From NCBI RefSeq assembly GCF_901709675.1, contig NC_051088.1, positions 24,270,193 to 24,334,192 of the forward strand: a stretch of 64,000 bases of DNA. Reading direction: 5' to 3'. A program made the position numbers and the translations under genes. This stretch comes from Syngnathus acus. Lineage: Eukaryota > Chordata > Actinopteri > Syngnathiformes > Syngnathidae. The notes under the pieces were generated by a model. That model ran no database searches, had not been told where the DNA came from, and saw only the letters and a list, made by a program, of their open reading frames with translations. Shown here piece by piece: positions 34,043 through 45,476 of the stretch (position 1 is its first letter; each line of letters begins with the position of its first letter).

Positions 34043-37000
34043 ATGTCCAAGATCAGGCGGAAGGTTACAGTGGAGAATTCAAAAACAATATCCGATAGCA
34101 GCAGCAACACCGCATCCAGCAGCACCAGCAACCCCGCCGCCCCCTCGCGGCGGCCCAGCGTGTTTGAGAGACTTGGCCCGAGCACCGGGGGTAACGCTGC
34201 TGATGTATGTACCACACGGACTGAACATTATCTCTGTCATCATCCACTGCGATGAGTTCATTTTGCATGATCATTGTGTCTTTCAGAGTCACTGTAGAAA
34301 TTGGCTGAAGACGGGAAACTGCAGTTACGGAAACACTTGTCGCTACACACATGGAACTCAACCAAGAGGCAAAGGATTTAATTTCAGCCGGTATGATTGC
34401 TGCTGTAGAAAACAATCAAATGTATTTATTTTTTTCCCCCTGCTTAATGTTGTGATTGCAATTTAATATGTGAATCTCTGGAGCAGGTCAGCAGAGAGAC
34501 CCACCGGCGACTTGCGGGAGAGGATGAAGAATAAGAGACAGGACAATGACCCAGACAGTGTAAAGCGTGATTTGGATGAGCCAGTATCTCCCACAGAAAG
34601 AGTGAGTGCTATATTAAAGCTTTTTTGGAACAGGTCGATATGAAGTGGTGTGCATCTGTGTCTCGAATCACAGCAGAGAGACTCCTCCAGGGGTCGACAT
34701 AGAGAGAAAGATATCAAAATTACCAAGGAGCGTACTCCTGCTAGCGAAGAAGAGCCCGTAGAGTGGGAAACAAATCGCGAAGGTTTGGCAGCTTTTTTAT
34801 TTTCTTCTTCTCCTCCTCCTCATTTTTGACGCCTGTTTTTTGTATCACATTTTATTTTTTTGAAGGCTTTCAGTTTGTTTTCAGTCTATTCTTGGTGGAT
34901 TTGCAGACTCTGATATTGGTGAGTACGACTACGAGTTGTCACTCGAGATGAAACGGCAGAAGATTCAGCGGGAGCTGATGAAGCTGGAGCAGGAGAATTT
35001 AGAGAAGAGAGAGGAAATTGTTATCAAGAAAGACGAGACACCCACCAAACCAAGATCCACGGCCATGCAAAAAGTAAGAAGAAGCAAGGGTAGCCCCCTC
35101 CTCACCTTATCTGTCTACGGACAGATTGCATTTTGATTGACACAGCGTCTTGATATATATATATTTTTGCAATTTGATTCAGTGCAAGAGTAACAGCAAA
35201 TTCCTCGAGTGCTTTAACGTTACTTTTCCAATAATAGTGATTTTGATTCTCAGGCCTCCGCTGAGCCGTTACGATCCCGAGACTCCCCTCCACCCAGGAA
35301 GTCCAGTGGCTCCCCAAAACAAAAAAGTGGACTTAAAGGGTCAGGAAAGAAAGAGAAGAAGGCATCTGGATCTTCACCTGTCGCAGAAACTGCCAAGTAG
35401 GGTTCTTTAGACCTGTTTCCACCATGTCGTACTGTGAAAGTCAACGAAACTTAGGTTTAGGCAGCACAGATTTTGCGGAATGCTGTGAAAGTGCCAACAG
35501 GATGGGCAAACAATTTACATATGAGGAGGACATAATGACAATTTTGCTCTCGTTGTTCTTGCTTTTGTACCAGAACATCGAAAGGATCCCACAGCAAAAA
35601 GAAAGGCCCTCGTACACCCAGTCCACCACCTCCGGTGCCCCTGGAAATCCCCGTCGCTGTGAAGAAGCACAAAGGCAAGCATAAAAACAAAGACAAGTGT
35701 GAAGAGAAGCAAAAAGAAGGCAAAGACCGGGGACGTGATGCAGAAAAACACAAGGAGAAGAAAGAGAAACGCAGGTAAATACTGCATTTGTCACTCTGCC
35801 ACAATAACATTTATTTTTTCCCCCCCACACTCATAGTGCCGATTGATTCCATAGGGACCGATCTGACAGTTCTCATAAGGCAAAGCGCTCGGTGACCTCA
35901 GAAGACCGTTCTGGTAGTGTGTCACCTTCACCCTCAGTGAGGAAGAAGTCCACGTCTCCCAAAGCGTCTTCACATAAGGCCGCTCTTCTACCATCTCCGC
36001 CACGCAGGTCAGCACACTGCAATCGGATGGCTCAGGACCAGGGCTGCACACTTAACCTCGCTCGCTCGCTGTCTGTAGGTCTCCAACACCTCCACGGCAC
36101 CAGCGCACGCCCACACCGCCCCACAGGCGAGGCTCTCCTTCCTCCCGCTCTGACTCCTCCCCCCAGCGGCACTCGCCTTCACCTCGCCGCCGCCGCTCAT
36201 CCTCTCCCACCTACCACCGCAGCTCCACAGTCGCGGCCTCTTCTCTGCAGAGGTCCCAGCGCTCTCGTTCTCCCGCCACCTCTCAAGACGCGTCCTCCCC
36301 TCCCCGCCGATCGGCCAAATCCAGCCCCGCTCTGCACCACTCGCGAGGGCGCGAGAGAAGCCGTGGCGATAGAGAGAGGAGTCCGCACACTCTGGAGCGC
36401 AGACAAGAGCGCAGAGATGGTACAAATATTTTGGGTTCCTCCTCATTGTAATTCAGCTGTTACGCAGAAATAGAGATGACAATCTTGGGGTTATTTCGTG
36501 CATGTTTCAAGTTAAAGCTGTAGTCACTGTAGATGACCTTTGACTTTCTTTCCAACAGAAAGCCGCAAGAAGGGGGATAAGGACGGTAACCGTGACGACT
36601 GGGATTTTGACTCGGAGCAGGTCTTGTCGAGGGACAGCCGCGACGACAGAGAGGCCAGGGATGTCCGAGAGCGGCGGGATGGCCGAGATAGAGGACGGGA
36701 AATGACCAGAGAGCCTCGCGACCGCAGAGATGTGAAGGAAGCCAGAGAAAGCAGGACAGAAACCCGCTCCAATCGAGAGTCGTTGGAACGACGAGATCGG
36801 GAGCGTGAGAAAGAGAGGGAACGGGAGAGAGAGCGGGAAAAAGAGAAAGAAAGGGACAGGATGGACACCCTCAGAAAGGAGGAAACGGCCCCGGAGGACA
36901 GGAGTTACGGAAGGGCTCACGGGCGTGAAGAAGGAGCAAGGGAAGGGCGGACAGAGACCAGAACAGATCGAAACAGCCGCGGGAGGGGACGTGATTTCTC

Positions 37001-40000
37001 TGACAAAGGTAAGCTCGACTATCTCGGTGGATAAAACAAGAGCTTCTGCAGTGTCAAACGTGTTCCTCCATCAGGCTCGAACAGGAACTCAAGAGGGTGC
37101 CAGCCGGACAGCAGTCACGATAACTGGGAGTCGCGAAGCAGCGCTGCGCGTGAACGGAGCGCAGAACGCAATGCCACGGAAAGGATTTCCGATCGAGACA
37201 GAAGAGGGGACCAGGTCCGAGACTCTTCCTACGACAGGAGAGGCGGCCACAGTGAAAGAGACCGCAGGGATAATCGTGAGAGAGGTGGGAGTTTGAAAAT
37301 CACACTCTGTATTTGTTAAACGATACATGGTATTGTTTTGCAACCATTAAAAAAAAACATTTATTCAGCACATTTCATACACAAGACCAATGTGCATGGT
37401 TAAAAGTACATTGAAAATAATAATAATAATAATAAAAAAAAAAACACTAACACTTTTTTTTTTAAATGTACAGAAATAACAGCTTACTAAAATTATTAAA
37501 ATAAAGTAAAAACCTAAAGTGAAACCTTTGGTTCTGAAACGAGATTAAAAAAAAATAAAATAAAATACATTTGATGGACTCAACAATTGTAACTTTTGTT
37601 TCCCCAGCTTCTCCAAACAGACATCAGAGAAGATCGGAGGAGTCGGAGAGAGACGAACGAAGGGATGAGCGCAGAACAGACCGAGGAGAAGAAAGACGCG
37701 AGGACCGTACCAGAGACCGGGAGCGAGAGAGGGAGCGGGAGAGGGAACGGGAGAAAGAAAGAGAGCGGGAACGGGAGAGAGAAAAAGAGCGAGAGAAGGA
37801 GAGGGAAGCCGAGAGGGAGCGCACCCGGGAGCGAGAGCGGGAACGAGAGAGGGAGCGAGAACGGGAGCGGGAAAGAGAGCGCGAAGAGCGGGAAAGGGAG
37901 AGGAAGGAGCGCGAACGGGAACGAGAGCAGCGGGAGCAGCGGGAGCGAGAGAGGCAGCGGGAATGGGAGGAACGAGAGCGCGGAAGGGAGGAAAGGCGGG
38001 AGAGGAGGGAGGATGCCCGAGACGACCGTACCGTTCGAGAGACAAGGGACGACCGCAAAACAAGGCATGTACTGCATTTTTACTTCTTCAATCTTTCATG
38101 TCATCAATAGTTGCTGGAAGTTTAACATCCTTCTTTGTAAATATCCCATGTTACCAAATTATTGCTCGGTGCGGCCTTTATATATGTTTTTGTTGTTGTT
38201 GCCTTTTTTAAAATTTGGTAGATGCGTTTTCTATTCAGTTGTGCTCAAAAGTCCGGAAACGAGGGTCATTTGTTCGTTTTTTGTTGAATCTATTTTTATC
38301 TTTTGTCTCCCCCATAACTAGTTCCATCTTGCCTTCCAGCCGCAAGCGACCCAGGTTGGAGACCAGCCCCAGCCCCCGCCCTTCGCCCAAGCGAGGGACG
38401 CGTGACCACAGTCCGGCAGACAGCGACGGCTACAACAGCACAGATGAGAAAAGTGAGCGTCCAATTGGCCGAGGACTGGCCAAGCTCCACCCACAGCCCC
38501 TCCTCCCCAGCCCTGTGTGTCCACCTCCAAGTGACAGTAGGAAATTCTTTTAGAGAGGACACATCATTTATTGGAATGAGGATTTCATATTCTTCAAAGA
38601 TATCGCTGCTTTAATCAGTCTGACTTCTCTTGTCACATATTGCGCAGGTACAGATAAGCATCGTGTGCTCAGCCAGGTGGTGCGTCCCTTGGAGCCCCTG
38701 TTGCGTTCACCCTCGAGGCCTGCCATATCTGATGACAAGCCGAGCCACTGGAAGGATGAGGAGCGTCGAGGAGCTGCGGAGAAGAGGGAAGCGCGCGGTC
38801 GCCATGAAGACCAGGAGCCCCGAAGCGAACGCAACAGGGGAGGTGACCGGCGAGCCGATCAGCTGTCAGATCCTCACCCTGACTCCCGCGGTCGAGGCAG
38901 AGACCTGCGAGACGCCACACCGCCTCCGGTTTCTGTCGTTACTGGTGCTGACAACGAGGTCAAAGATGTCGCTGTGTCACAGCCCCAAGAAGAAGGCAAA
39001 AAGAAAACCAAAGCACTGAGGAAGGGCATCAAGAAAGGCCGTAAAGACGACGATGCCGCCGCCGCCACATCTGCTGCTGGCAAAGGTCTAACCGGAGAGC
39101 GTTTCATCCCCGAGCCCCCGCCTGCTACTTTGACAGAAGGTCCTCCGTCTTTGCTTTCACCAAGGAAGGGGGCAAAGAGGAAAGTGCTTGAGCGCAAGAG
39201 GAAACGCGGAGGAGATTCTGAGGCATCTGAGGAGGATTCTTCAGTGCCTCAGCCCCACAACAAGAGGAAGCGAGGTCCTCGGACGCCGCCTCCCTCCATG
39301 AGGCCGGGTCATCGTGGCTCCGCAGGCAATGCCGAATCTGCCCAACTGTCTAAAATGGACAACTTCAGCGACTGGTCCGATGAGGAGGTCTCGGATAGAG
39401 GAGGACAAATGGATTCCGCTGAGCGCGCGCCACCCGGGCCTCTCCGAAGAGGCGGTGGCCCCAGGTTGGGTCGAGAGCGCTGCAACCCGCCTCCGATCGC
39501 CCCTCTGCTTCTGCAGGATCCTCCGATGCTGCTGCAGACTTTGACTCCGCAGCCCCTGATGTCCCAGCCCCTTCTCCGCAAGCCGCCCCCAGAGCAGACG
39601 CGCAGCAGCAGCATGGGAAGCAATCAAAGTCGCACCTCCTCCAGGCGCCCGCGCTCGCCCTCCAACGAGTCGGCCCACCGAGATGACCTGCAGGGCACGC
39701 GTGCCCGCAGGGGCCGGCTTCAGGCCACCGGCACACATGAACGGGAAAGGGAGAGAGAACGAGAGAGGCTTGCAATGAGTGACCCGCCAGGAACGGAGAG
39801 GAAATCACGCATAGACCAGTTGAGGAGAGGCGAGCCGAGTCGCAGTACCTCTTCAGGTGAGTTATTTCCGTCAAGTCTGAGAAGGAGACCGAATGTTCAA
39901 CCGGATTGTGCTTACTTTGTAGACCGCCAGGATTCCCGCAGCCACAGCTCCAGGCGTAGCTCTCCCGATTCCGAGAGGCAGGGCAGGTCGCAATCTCGCG

Positions 40001-41896
40001 CCGGCTCCTACGACAGTCGCGAGCGGGAGCGTGACCGGGAGCAATTTGATCGGGAGCGAAAGGACATCCGGCAACAGCAGCCGGGCCTGCTTCTCCAGCA
40101 ACCTCTTCAACAACAGAGAGACTGGGATCCCGAATCCAGGGACTGGCCCGGCAGGGGACGGGAGCCTCCGCCCATCCGTCCCGGTCGTGAGCCCCTTCTG
40201 AGGGAGAGGGACGCCCGGGACAGAGAACGCTTATTGCCCGAGGGAATCATTCAGCAGCACGAGCGAGAGCGCGAGAAAGAACGGGACAGAGACACCAAGG
40301 GTGAACGAGGCGGTGACAGGGAGCGATTGATGATGCCGGACTTGCCCCCCCACTGTGACTCCAGACCTGCGGTCCGAGGTGATCCGTTGCGGCAAGACAG
40401 AGGTGACTATGAGCCCCTCCTGCCAAGAGAAGCTTTCAGCCCGCCCGAAGCGGACAAACCGAGCAACAGCCACCACGCTGTGGCTGAGCAGTCTGAGACG
40501 GAGAGGATGGACAGCATTGATGGTAAAAAGATCTCCAGTGAAAAAACATTCAATGTTGATATAGTGGGTGCGATACCCTACAATTCAAGAACGCTTTCAA
40601 GTTCAGGGTTAGTAATATGTAAAAGCTTCCCAAAATTCCAACTGTTCACAATTCAAAGAAACAAAAAGTCATCACTCCTCATAGTCTCGTGGACAAATCG
40701 ATACAATGCGATTCAAGGACAAAGCGTATTAGGATGTAATGGTTCCGATTGGTTGGATCAAAACGGATTTTCCCCAAAGAAATGTGTTTTTGTTATAGTG
40801 TTTGTATAGAAAAAAGAAATCCGAAAATTGCTGTTGTGTTGCTGTGTTTTCAGGAGAGGATGAGGTGACTTTGAAAGAAGACGACAGCCAGTCCGTGGCA
40901 TCTGTCGGAGAGGAGTATGAACCAATCAGTGACGATGAGCTTGATGAAATCCTGGCTGACAGTCAGAAAAAAGAGGACCAGCAGGATGAGGAGAAAATCA
41001 CAGGTACCAGTACACACTACCTTTTATACGTCCGGACGTCCAAGCGCCTTAGCTTCCGTGTGTCTTCAGGCCCTCTGGATGTCATTGACGTGGACTGGTC
41101 CAGTCTGATGCCAAAACAGAAGCCGGAGCCCCGAGCGGCCGGTGCAGCTCTCCTGCGTTTCACCCCAGGGGCTGTTCTCCTCAGGGCGGGCGTCTCGAAG
41201 CGACTCGCTGGGACTGAACTCCTGGAGAAGGTCAGAGAAGTGTGCAAGGCAGAGCTGGATGACCCCAAAGGTGAGACTTTGCATCCGAGCATTCCTGTTT
41301 TGCTCGTCCAAGTTTTGCAAGGCCGTCGGTGCAAGTTCATGTTTTGCATCCTTCCCAGATGCGGACAAGCTGTTTGATCACGACCTCGGGGCCTTGAACA
41401 TGGCAGCCCTGAACAGACGAGTGGAGAGGTCAAGCTTACTCAGCAACCTGGGACCCTGCTGCAAGGCTCTTTGTGCCCGCAGGGACCTGAGCATCCGCAG
41501 GCAGCTTTTGAAAAATGATAAGGTAAATTTACGGCAGTCATTTCAAGGGCCATTCATAGGCAACTTCAATGCTGAATTGTTTTTGTTTTCCCCATTCTTG
41601 ATTTAAGACTTTTCATTTTTTCATCCCAGCAATAGTATTCGTCGTTTTGGTGTTTAAGGCTATCATCTGGTGATATTCCTTCTCTCCTTTAGGGCCTCAC
41701 CAAACAGTATCCCATGAATCCTGTGGTGGACAGCGACCTGCTGCAAATGAGCATGCGGCTTTTTAGGAGAACTGTGACTGGTCAGACTTCTGTCCAAGAA
41801 AGAACCAACGGTGGTTCCGATCCAACTCCTGAAGATGCCCCGGCAGGCGGCATCAGCAAGCTCCCTGTGGGACAGCCGGAGGTTTGTGTGTCATGA
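34043..41896 (+). CDS. zc3h13: Zinc finger CCCH domain protein 13 (m6A writer cofactor)
   Basis: Nuclear scaffold linking WTAP, VIRMA and HAKAI in the m6A methyltransferase complex (fly orthologue Flacc). Exons: 34043-34204, 34287-34390, 34487-34601, 34674-34782, 34907-35073, 35254-35396, 35574-35774, 35855-36007, 36079-36419, 36559-37008, 37075-37284, 37608-38064, 38340-38452, 38648-39856, 39923-40522, 40854-41003, 41070-41270, 41359-41522, 41693-41896; every phase agrees, about 1750 residues. The N-terminus MSKIRRKVTVEN is diagnostic. One CCCH finger (C57-x8-C66-x5-C72-x3-H76) follows, then SLEMKRQKIQRELMKLEQEN helix, SR-type and mixed-charge Arg/Glu runs (about 480-870, densest in 719-870), and a conserved C-terminal block (about 1512-1750: EPISDDELDEIL, LSNLGPCCKALC, ending EVCVS). 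Intron 12 (38065-38339) appears to be GC-AG. Intron 14 is only 66 bp and in frame. Exon 4 has a tandem CAGCAG acceptor. Confidence 0.95.
37360..37470. repeat. Dispersed repeat fragment with AAT run in zc3h13 intron 11
   Basis: The stretch TTTATTCAGCACATTTCATA, then CACAAGACCAATGTGCATGG and an AATAATAAT run resembles a retroelement tail that I recall as common in fishes. It is short, AT-rich and has unclear ends. Confidence 0.35.
37608..38064 (+). repeat. Purine-only Arg/Glu low-complexity tract (zc3h13 exon 12)
   Basis: For more than 300 bases the + strand is almost pure G and A (GAGCGGGAACGAGAG-type units) and encodes alternating Arg and Glu. This mixed-charge block is conserved in vertebrate ZC3H13. 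Because of the skew all frames on both strands stay open, creating long false reverse-strand frames. Confidence 0.85.
38065..38339 (+). other. GC-AG intron in zc3h13
   Basis: Exon 12 ends AAA ACA AG followed by GCATGT, and the acceptor is CTTCCAG. Only a GC donor keeps the phase needed to read CGC AAG CGA CCC AGG in exon 13. The alternative, a GT four bases on, needs a different acceptor inside the next exon and gives a poorer match to the family (KSKKRYR-like). Bases around the donor (AAG/GCATGT) fit the stronger flanking consensus that GC introns usually show. Confidence 0.75.
39857..39922 (+). other. 66-bp in-frame, stop-free intron in zc3h13
   Basis: The exon sequence ...TCTTCAG/GTGAGT and TTACTTTGTAG/ACCGCC give a standard GT-AG intron. 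Its length is a multiple of three and the frame stays open through it, so retention would add 22 residues. The spliced product restores the family sequence STSSDRQDSRSHSSRRS exactly, so splicing is the expected default. Confidence 0.8.
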
Positions 41897-41976
41897 GATG
41901 CACGAGGTGCAGGAAGCATATGAACAGAATGACTTCTCCTTATCCCATTTCATTGCAGACATACATTTTGGTAGGA

Positions 41977-41982
41977 AATAAA
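41977..41982 (+). terminator. zc3h13 polyadenylation signal
   Basis: AATAAA lies 80 bp after the zc3h13 stop codon, within GGAAATAAAGC. It is the first canonical signal downstream. Confidence 0.65.
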
Positions 41983-42659
41983 GCTATGTTGGGAATCACT
42001 ATTTACGTTCAAAATATTTTGCATCGCCTGCATGTTCCGTGCCATTGAATATGTACTTGTACTCAAAGGTTACGAGAAATATTTGGGGGGGAAAACGCTG
42101 TTCTGATTTTTGGCTGTCACAATTTCAAACACTTTTCCTTATTTACAAATTGTGCAGGTAATTGAGCATTTTGGCGGAAGAAAAAGCATCTTACAAACTA
42201 ACACTGCTCATTCTAATTGCAACCTTGGAGTTTACACCGGAAGTCACCAACCTTGATGGACCTGATAAATGCCTCTTGGGTACTGACTAATGTGAAGAGC
42301 TACCACTCTGAAAAAACTTTGTGTAAATCACCTCACTTGGTCGTTTGGTTATGCCCTCCAACTCTAACCTTTAAACTATACAGTGTACCCATTGTTGTCA
42401 CGCGGTTTACATTCCAATTTGGAATTTCCCTCGGAACTTCCAAATATTGCAGCAATAAGTGAAAGCCGCAAAGTGGAGGTTGATTTTGATTTTTTCCCGT
42501 CCAAGCATTAAATGTTTTTTGTTTGGGTTTAGTTTACTTTGTTAGCTTATGATAAATGCCTTTATGATTAAATTGTTATTTTCAGTTGTTATATTTTTTA
42601 ATTTACAGTACTGTATTTTTTCTTTTTAATGTTTTTCAAAATATATTTTTGCATTTTAT

Positions 42660-43440
42660 TATAAATGATTTAAGGTTACATTTGGATTACACACAAAAAA
42701 ATAGAATAAGCAAAATCTGATCATTCCATACAACTCCAAAAATACACCATACCAAATTATTGGCCCCCATAACTTAATATTTGGTAGCATTCGCCTTTGG
42801 ATGAGATATCCCTTCCCCTCTCTCTCCTGGGATTTGACCCAGTATTCTTTTGCCAGATGCCCCAAACCTCAGATTCTTTGCGTGCTTCTTTTCAATTGCT
42901 GTTTTGAACTTCTCCAGTTGCTTTCTTACGCCATTTTTGGTGCGTTTTGAAGTCTGTTTTGAACCATTGCCCTGCTGTAAGACCCATGACCTCTGATAAA
43001 AACGACACAATCCGACACTGGTACCCCAAATTCTTTCCTTAGTCCCAAGAATTCCTAGCGCCATTCACACAATCACGACAACCAGTATGCAGGTTCTGAA
43101 CCTAAGTGAACCTCCCTCCACCATGTTTCATCACACGGACAGCGGTCTTGTCTTTGAGGCCTCGTTGAATTATTGATAAACTGTACCGTGATTTGCAAGT
43201 GCTGCAATGGTTCTTTTAAAGTGTTCTGTAAATCAAGCTCAGTCTCTGAAGCATGGAGGCAGCAGTGCTTTTGCCCATGACTGTACTGACGTTGGAAATA
43301 TCAGTCTTGGATTCCACGTGGAAGTCGAACATCTCTGCAGTTCAAAAAGCATCAGTGTCTTCACTTTCCGTGAAGAACCTGAAGAGGGAGCTGCTGACCA
43401 CCCGGTTTGTCGCGCATGTAAATCACTATCGTAGAAGCTG
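42660..43440 (-). mobile_element. Degraded DNA-transposon-like remnant (possibly Tc1/mariner)
   Basis: On the minus strand a partly open frame includes LLQQGNGSKQTSKRT, which resembles a decayed form of the Q-DNDPKHTSK block of Tc1-like transposases. The motifs AAATTATTGGCCCCCATAAC and ACCATGTTTCATCACACGGA resemble pieces of a repeat common in fish genomes. Frames are broken and no terminal repeats were found, so the assignment is tentative. Confidence 0.4.
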
Positions 43441-43654
43441 TATCGTGCCATTTTAAGATTTTCACAGTTATACCTATGTATATGCCTTTCCAAAACTGAA
43501 CATACACACAATACATACGTATGGCAAATATTCAAAATGTTCCTCCCGTGTAACTCCTAACATATATATTTTTTGAGCGGTCATTCTCTCCTCTACTTGT
43601 TTCCATACAACATCTTATGAAGACGGACCCATTTCCTTTACCCACAATGCACCC

Positions 43655-43698
43655 CTCTTATTCAGTCCTTCCGACTTCCGCCTCAGCAACTTACCGCT
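43655..43698 (+). other. Possible rpl31 non-coding first exon with pyrimidine-rich start
   Basis: A pyrimidine-rich stretch (CCCCTCTTATTCAGTCCTTC) leads to CTTACCGCT followed by GTGAGTGT, a good donor at 43699. Ribosomal protein mRNAs usually begin with a 5' TOP pyrimidine tract, and the rpl31 ATG follows its acceptor directly, so a short first exon is expected here. The transcription start is not determined. Confidence 0.35.
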
Positions 43699-43989
43699 GT
43701 GAGTGTGATTTTCTGCAAAATACATTTCAGTAATCTGCTTCCATCCTGCGTTTAAAACACAAGAACGTATATACGTAGATTGTAGCTGTGTATACAAGTA
43801 GCGTATTTCTTTGCGGGGATGGATTTGGTTGCGCAGAATTGATGTTAAAAGAACTTTTAAAGCGACTATTTGTAGCTGTTGGTTGACCGAGCGCTTTGGC
43901 GCTGTGTGTTCACTGTGGTGGTGTATGTTGCTTACAGAACTGACATGTTAAGCAAATTTAATTTGAACTGTTCGTGTATTCACTAATAG

Positions 43990-44721
<732 letters not shown>

Positions 44722-44738
44722 AGAGTGGAGTCAGCCTC

Positions 44739-44744
44739 AATAAA
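44739..44744 (+). terminator. rpl31 polyadenylation signal
   Basis: AATAAA lies 18 bp after the rpl31 stop codon, giving the very short 3' UTR typical of ribosomal protein genes. A T/G-rich stretch (GTCTTCTTGTTTGGG) follows. Confidence 0.85.
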
Positions 44745-44935
44745 AGGTCTTCTTGTTTGGGCTACGTGACGTTTATTTTCTTCTGCACCCAAGTCCTGAA
44801 TATGGTCACTGTTTTGAAACTAAAATATTCCTTGAGAATAGGCTTCATTTCCGAATAAATGCATAGGAATGTTCTTACTCTGCACATGAATTATAATACA
44901 CAAGATTATTGTTAAGAGTCGGGAAATGACTTTTT

Positions 44936-44993
44936 GTCGTCCAGACAGTCCTGCATGTCATTCCGACTCAGGAAGAAAAACATTAGGCCAACT
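44936..44993. repeat. Direct repeat, copy 1 of 2 (58 bp)
   Basis: The block begins GTCGTCCAGACAGTCCTGCA and ends ACATTAGGCCAACT. A second copy, differing at about three bases, lies at 45130-45187. It sits in the spacer between the convergent rpl31 and chst10-like genes. Confidence 0.9.
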
Positions 44994-45129
44994 CACATAA
45001 TATATTGTACAAGCGAGGTGAATCGTCGATCACAGTAGCTTTATTTTTCCTTTTTCATTATATCATTTTTGTTCATTTTGCACAAGATCCAACTTTCAAC
45101 AACAACTGAATAATAAAATGAACGTGTTT

Positions 45130-45187
45130 GTCGTCCAGGCAGTCCTGCATGTCATTCCAATTCAGGAAGAAAAACATTAGGCCAACT
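45130..45187. repeat. Direct repeat, copy 2 of 2 (58 bp)
   Basis: Second copy of the block at 44936-44993, same orientation, offset 194 bp. Differences are A/G at GTCCAGRCAG and two changes in CATTCCRAYTC. This could be a local tandem duplication with later divergence. Confidence 0.9.
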
Positions 45188-45309
45188 TGTACAAGACGTG
45201 GTGTGACTGAGCAATTTACGCCACCTCGTGGTGAATAGTTATATTACAACTTCAAATGATACAATGGACACCTTGCCTGATAGGGACAACCGCGTATATT
45301 GAAGTACAT

Positions 45310-45315
45310 TTTATT
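45310..45315 (-). terminator. Candidate polyadenylation signal of the chst10-like gene
   Basis: TTTATT on + is AATAAA on -, about 160 bp downstream of the chst10-like stop codon. It supports the view that this copy is transcribed but does not prove it. Confidence 0.45.
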
Positions 45316-45476
45316 TTCCATGAAAAAAGGCGGTTTTCGACTCAAACAAAAAATGAAAACGAAGAAAATTTCTCCCAAAATGATTTTAATATTAATCAAG
45401 GCCGTTGGTACGTTGGTGCTTGGCTGGTACTTTAAATATTTTTATACAAGTAGTAACCTTTGCAACCTTGAGCATG

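Larger units (their letters stand above)
41897..43989. other. zc3h13 3' end, degraded transposon and rpl31 promoter region
   Basis: After the zc3h13 3' UTR the sequence is AT-rich to about 42650, then holds a repeat-like block to about 43440 (listed separately). Bases about 43600-43850 precede rpl31 and should contain its promoter and non-coding first exon. No other coding segment was recognised. Confidence 0.5.
44722..45476. other. Spacer between convergent rpl31 and chst10-like gene
   Basis: Contains the rpl31 signal, a 58-bp block present twice (44936-44993 and 45130-45187) and, on the minus strand, AATAAA at 45310-45315, a likely polyadenylation signal of the chst10-like gene 160 bp beyond its stop codon. 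No coding segment was seen. Confidence 0.6.

Noticed and set aside
37545-38077. Long open frames (over 140 residues) on the minus strand opposite zc3h13 exon 12
   Set aside because: They are the mirror of the purine-rich Arg/Glu repeat; all frames are open because the skew removes stop codons, and the products are Ser/Arg or Leu/Pro low-complexity strings.
40523-40809. Continuation of the zc3h13 reading frame past GAC AGC ATT GAT G
   Set aside because: The text becomes non-family-like at a clear GGTAAAAA donor, and the family sequence resumes at the TTTTCAG acceptor at 40853, so this is intron.
42660-43440. Minus-strand open frame of about 96 codons as a host gene
   Set aside because: It has transposase-like fragments, broken frames and repeat-like text, so it was listed as a degraded mobile element instead.
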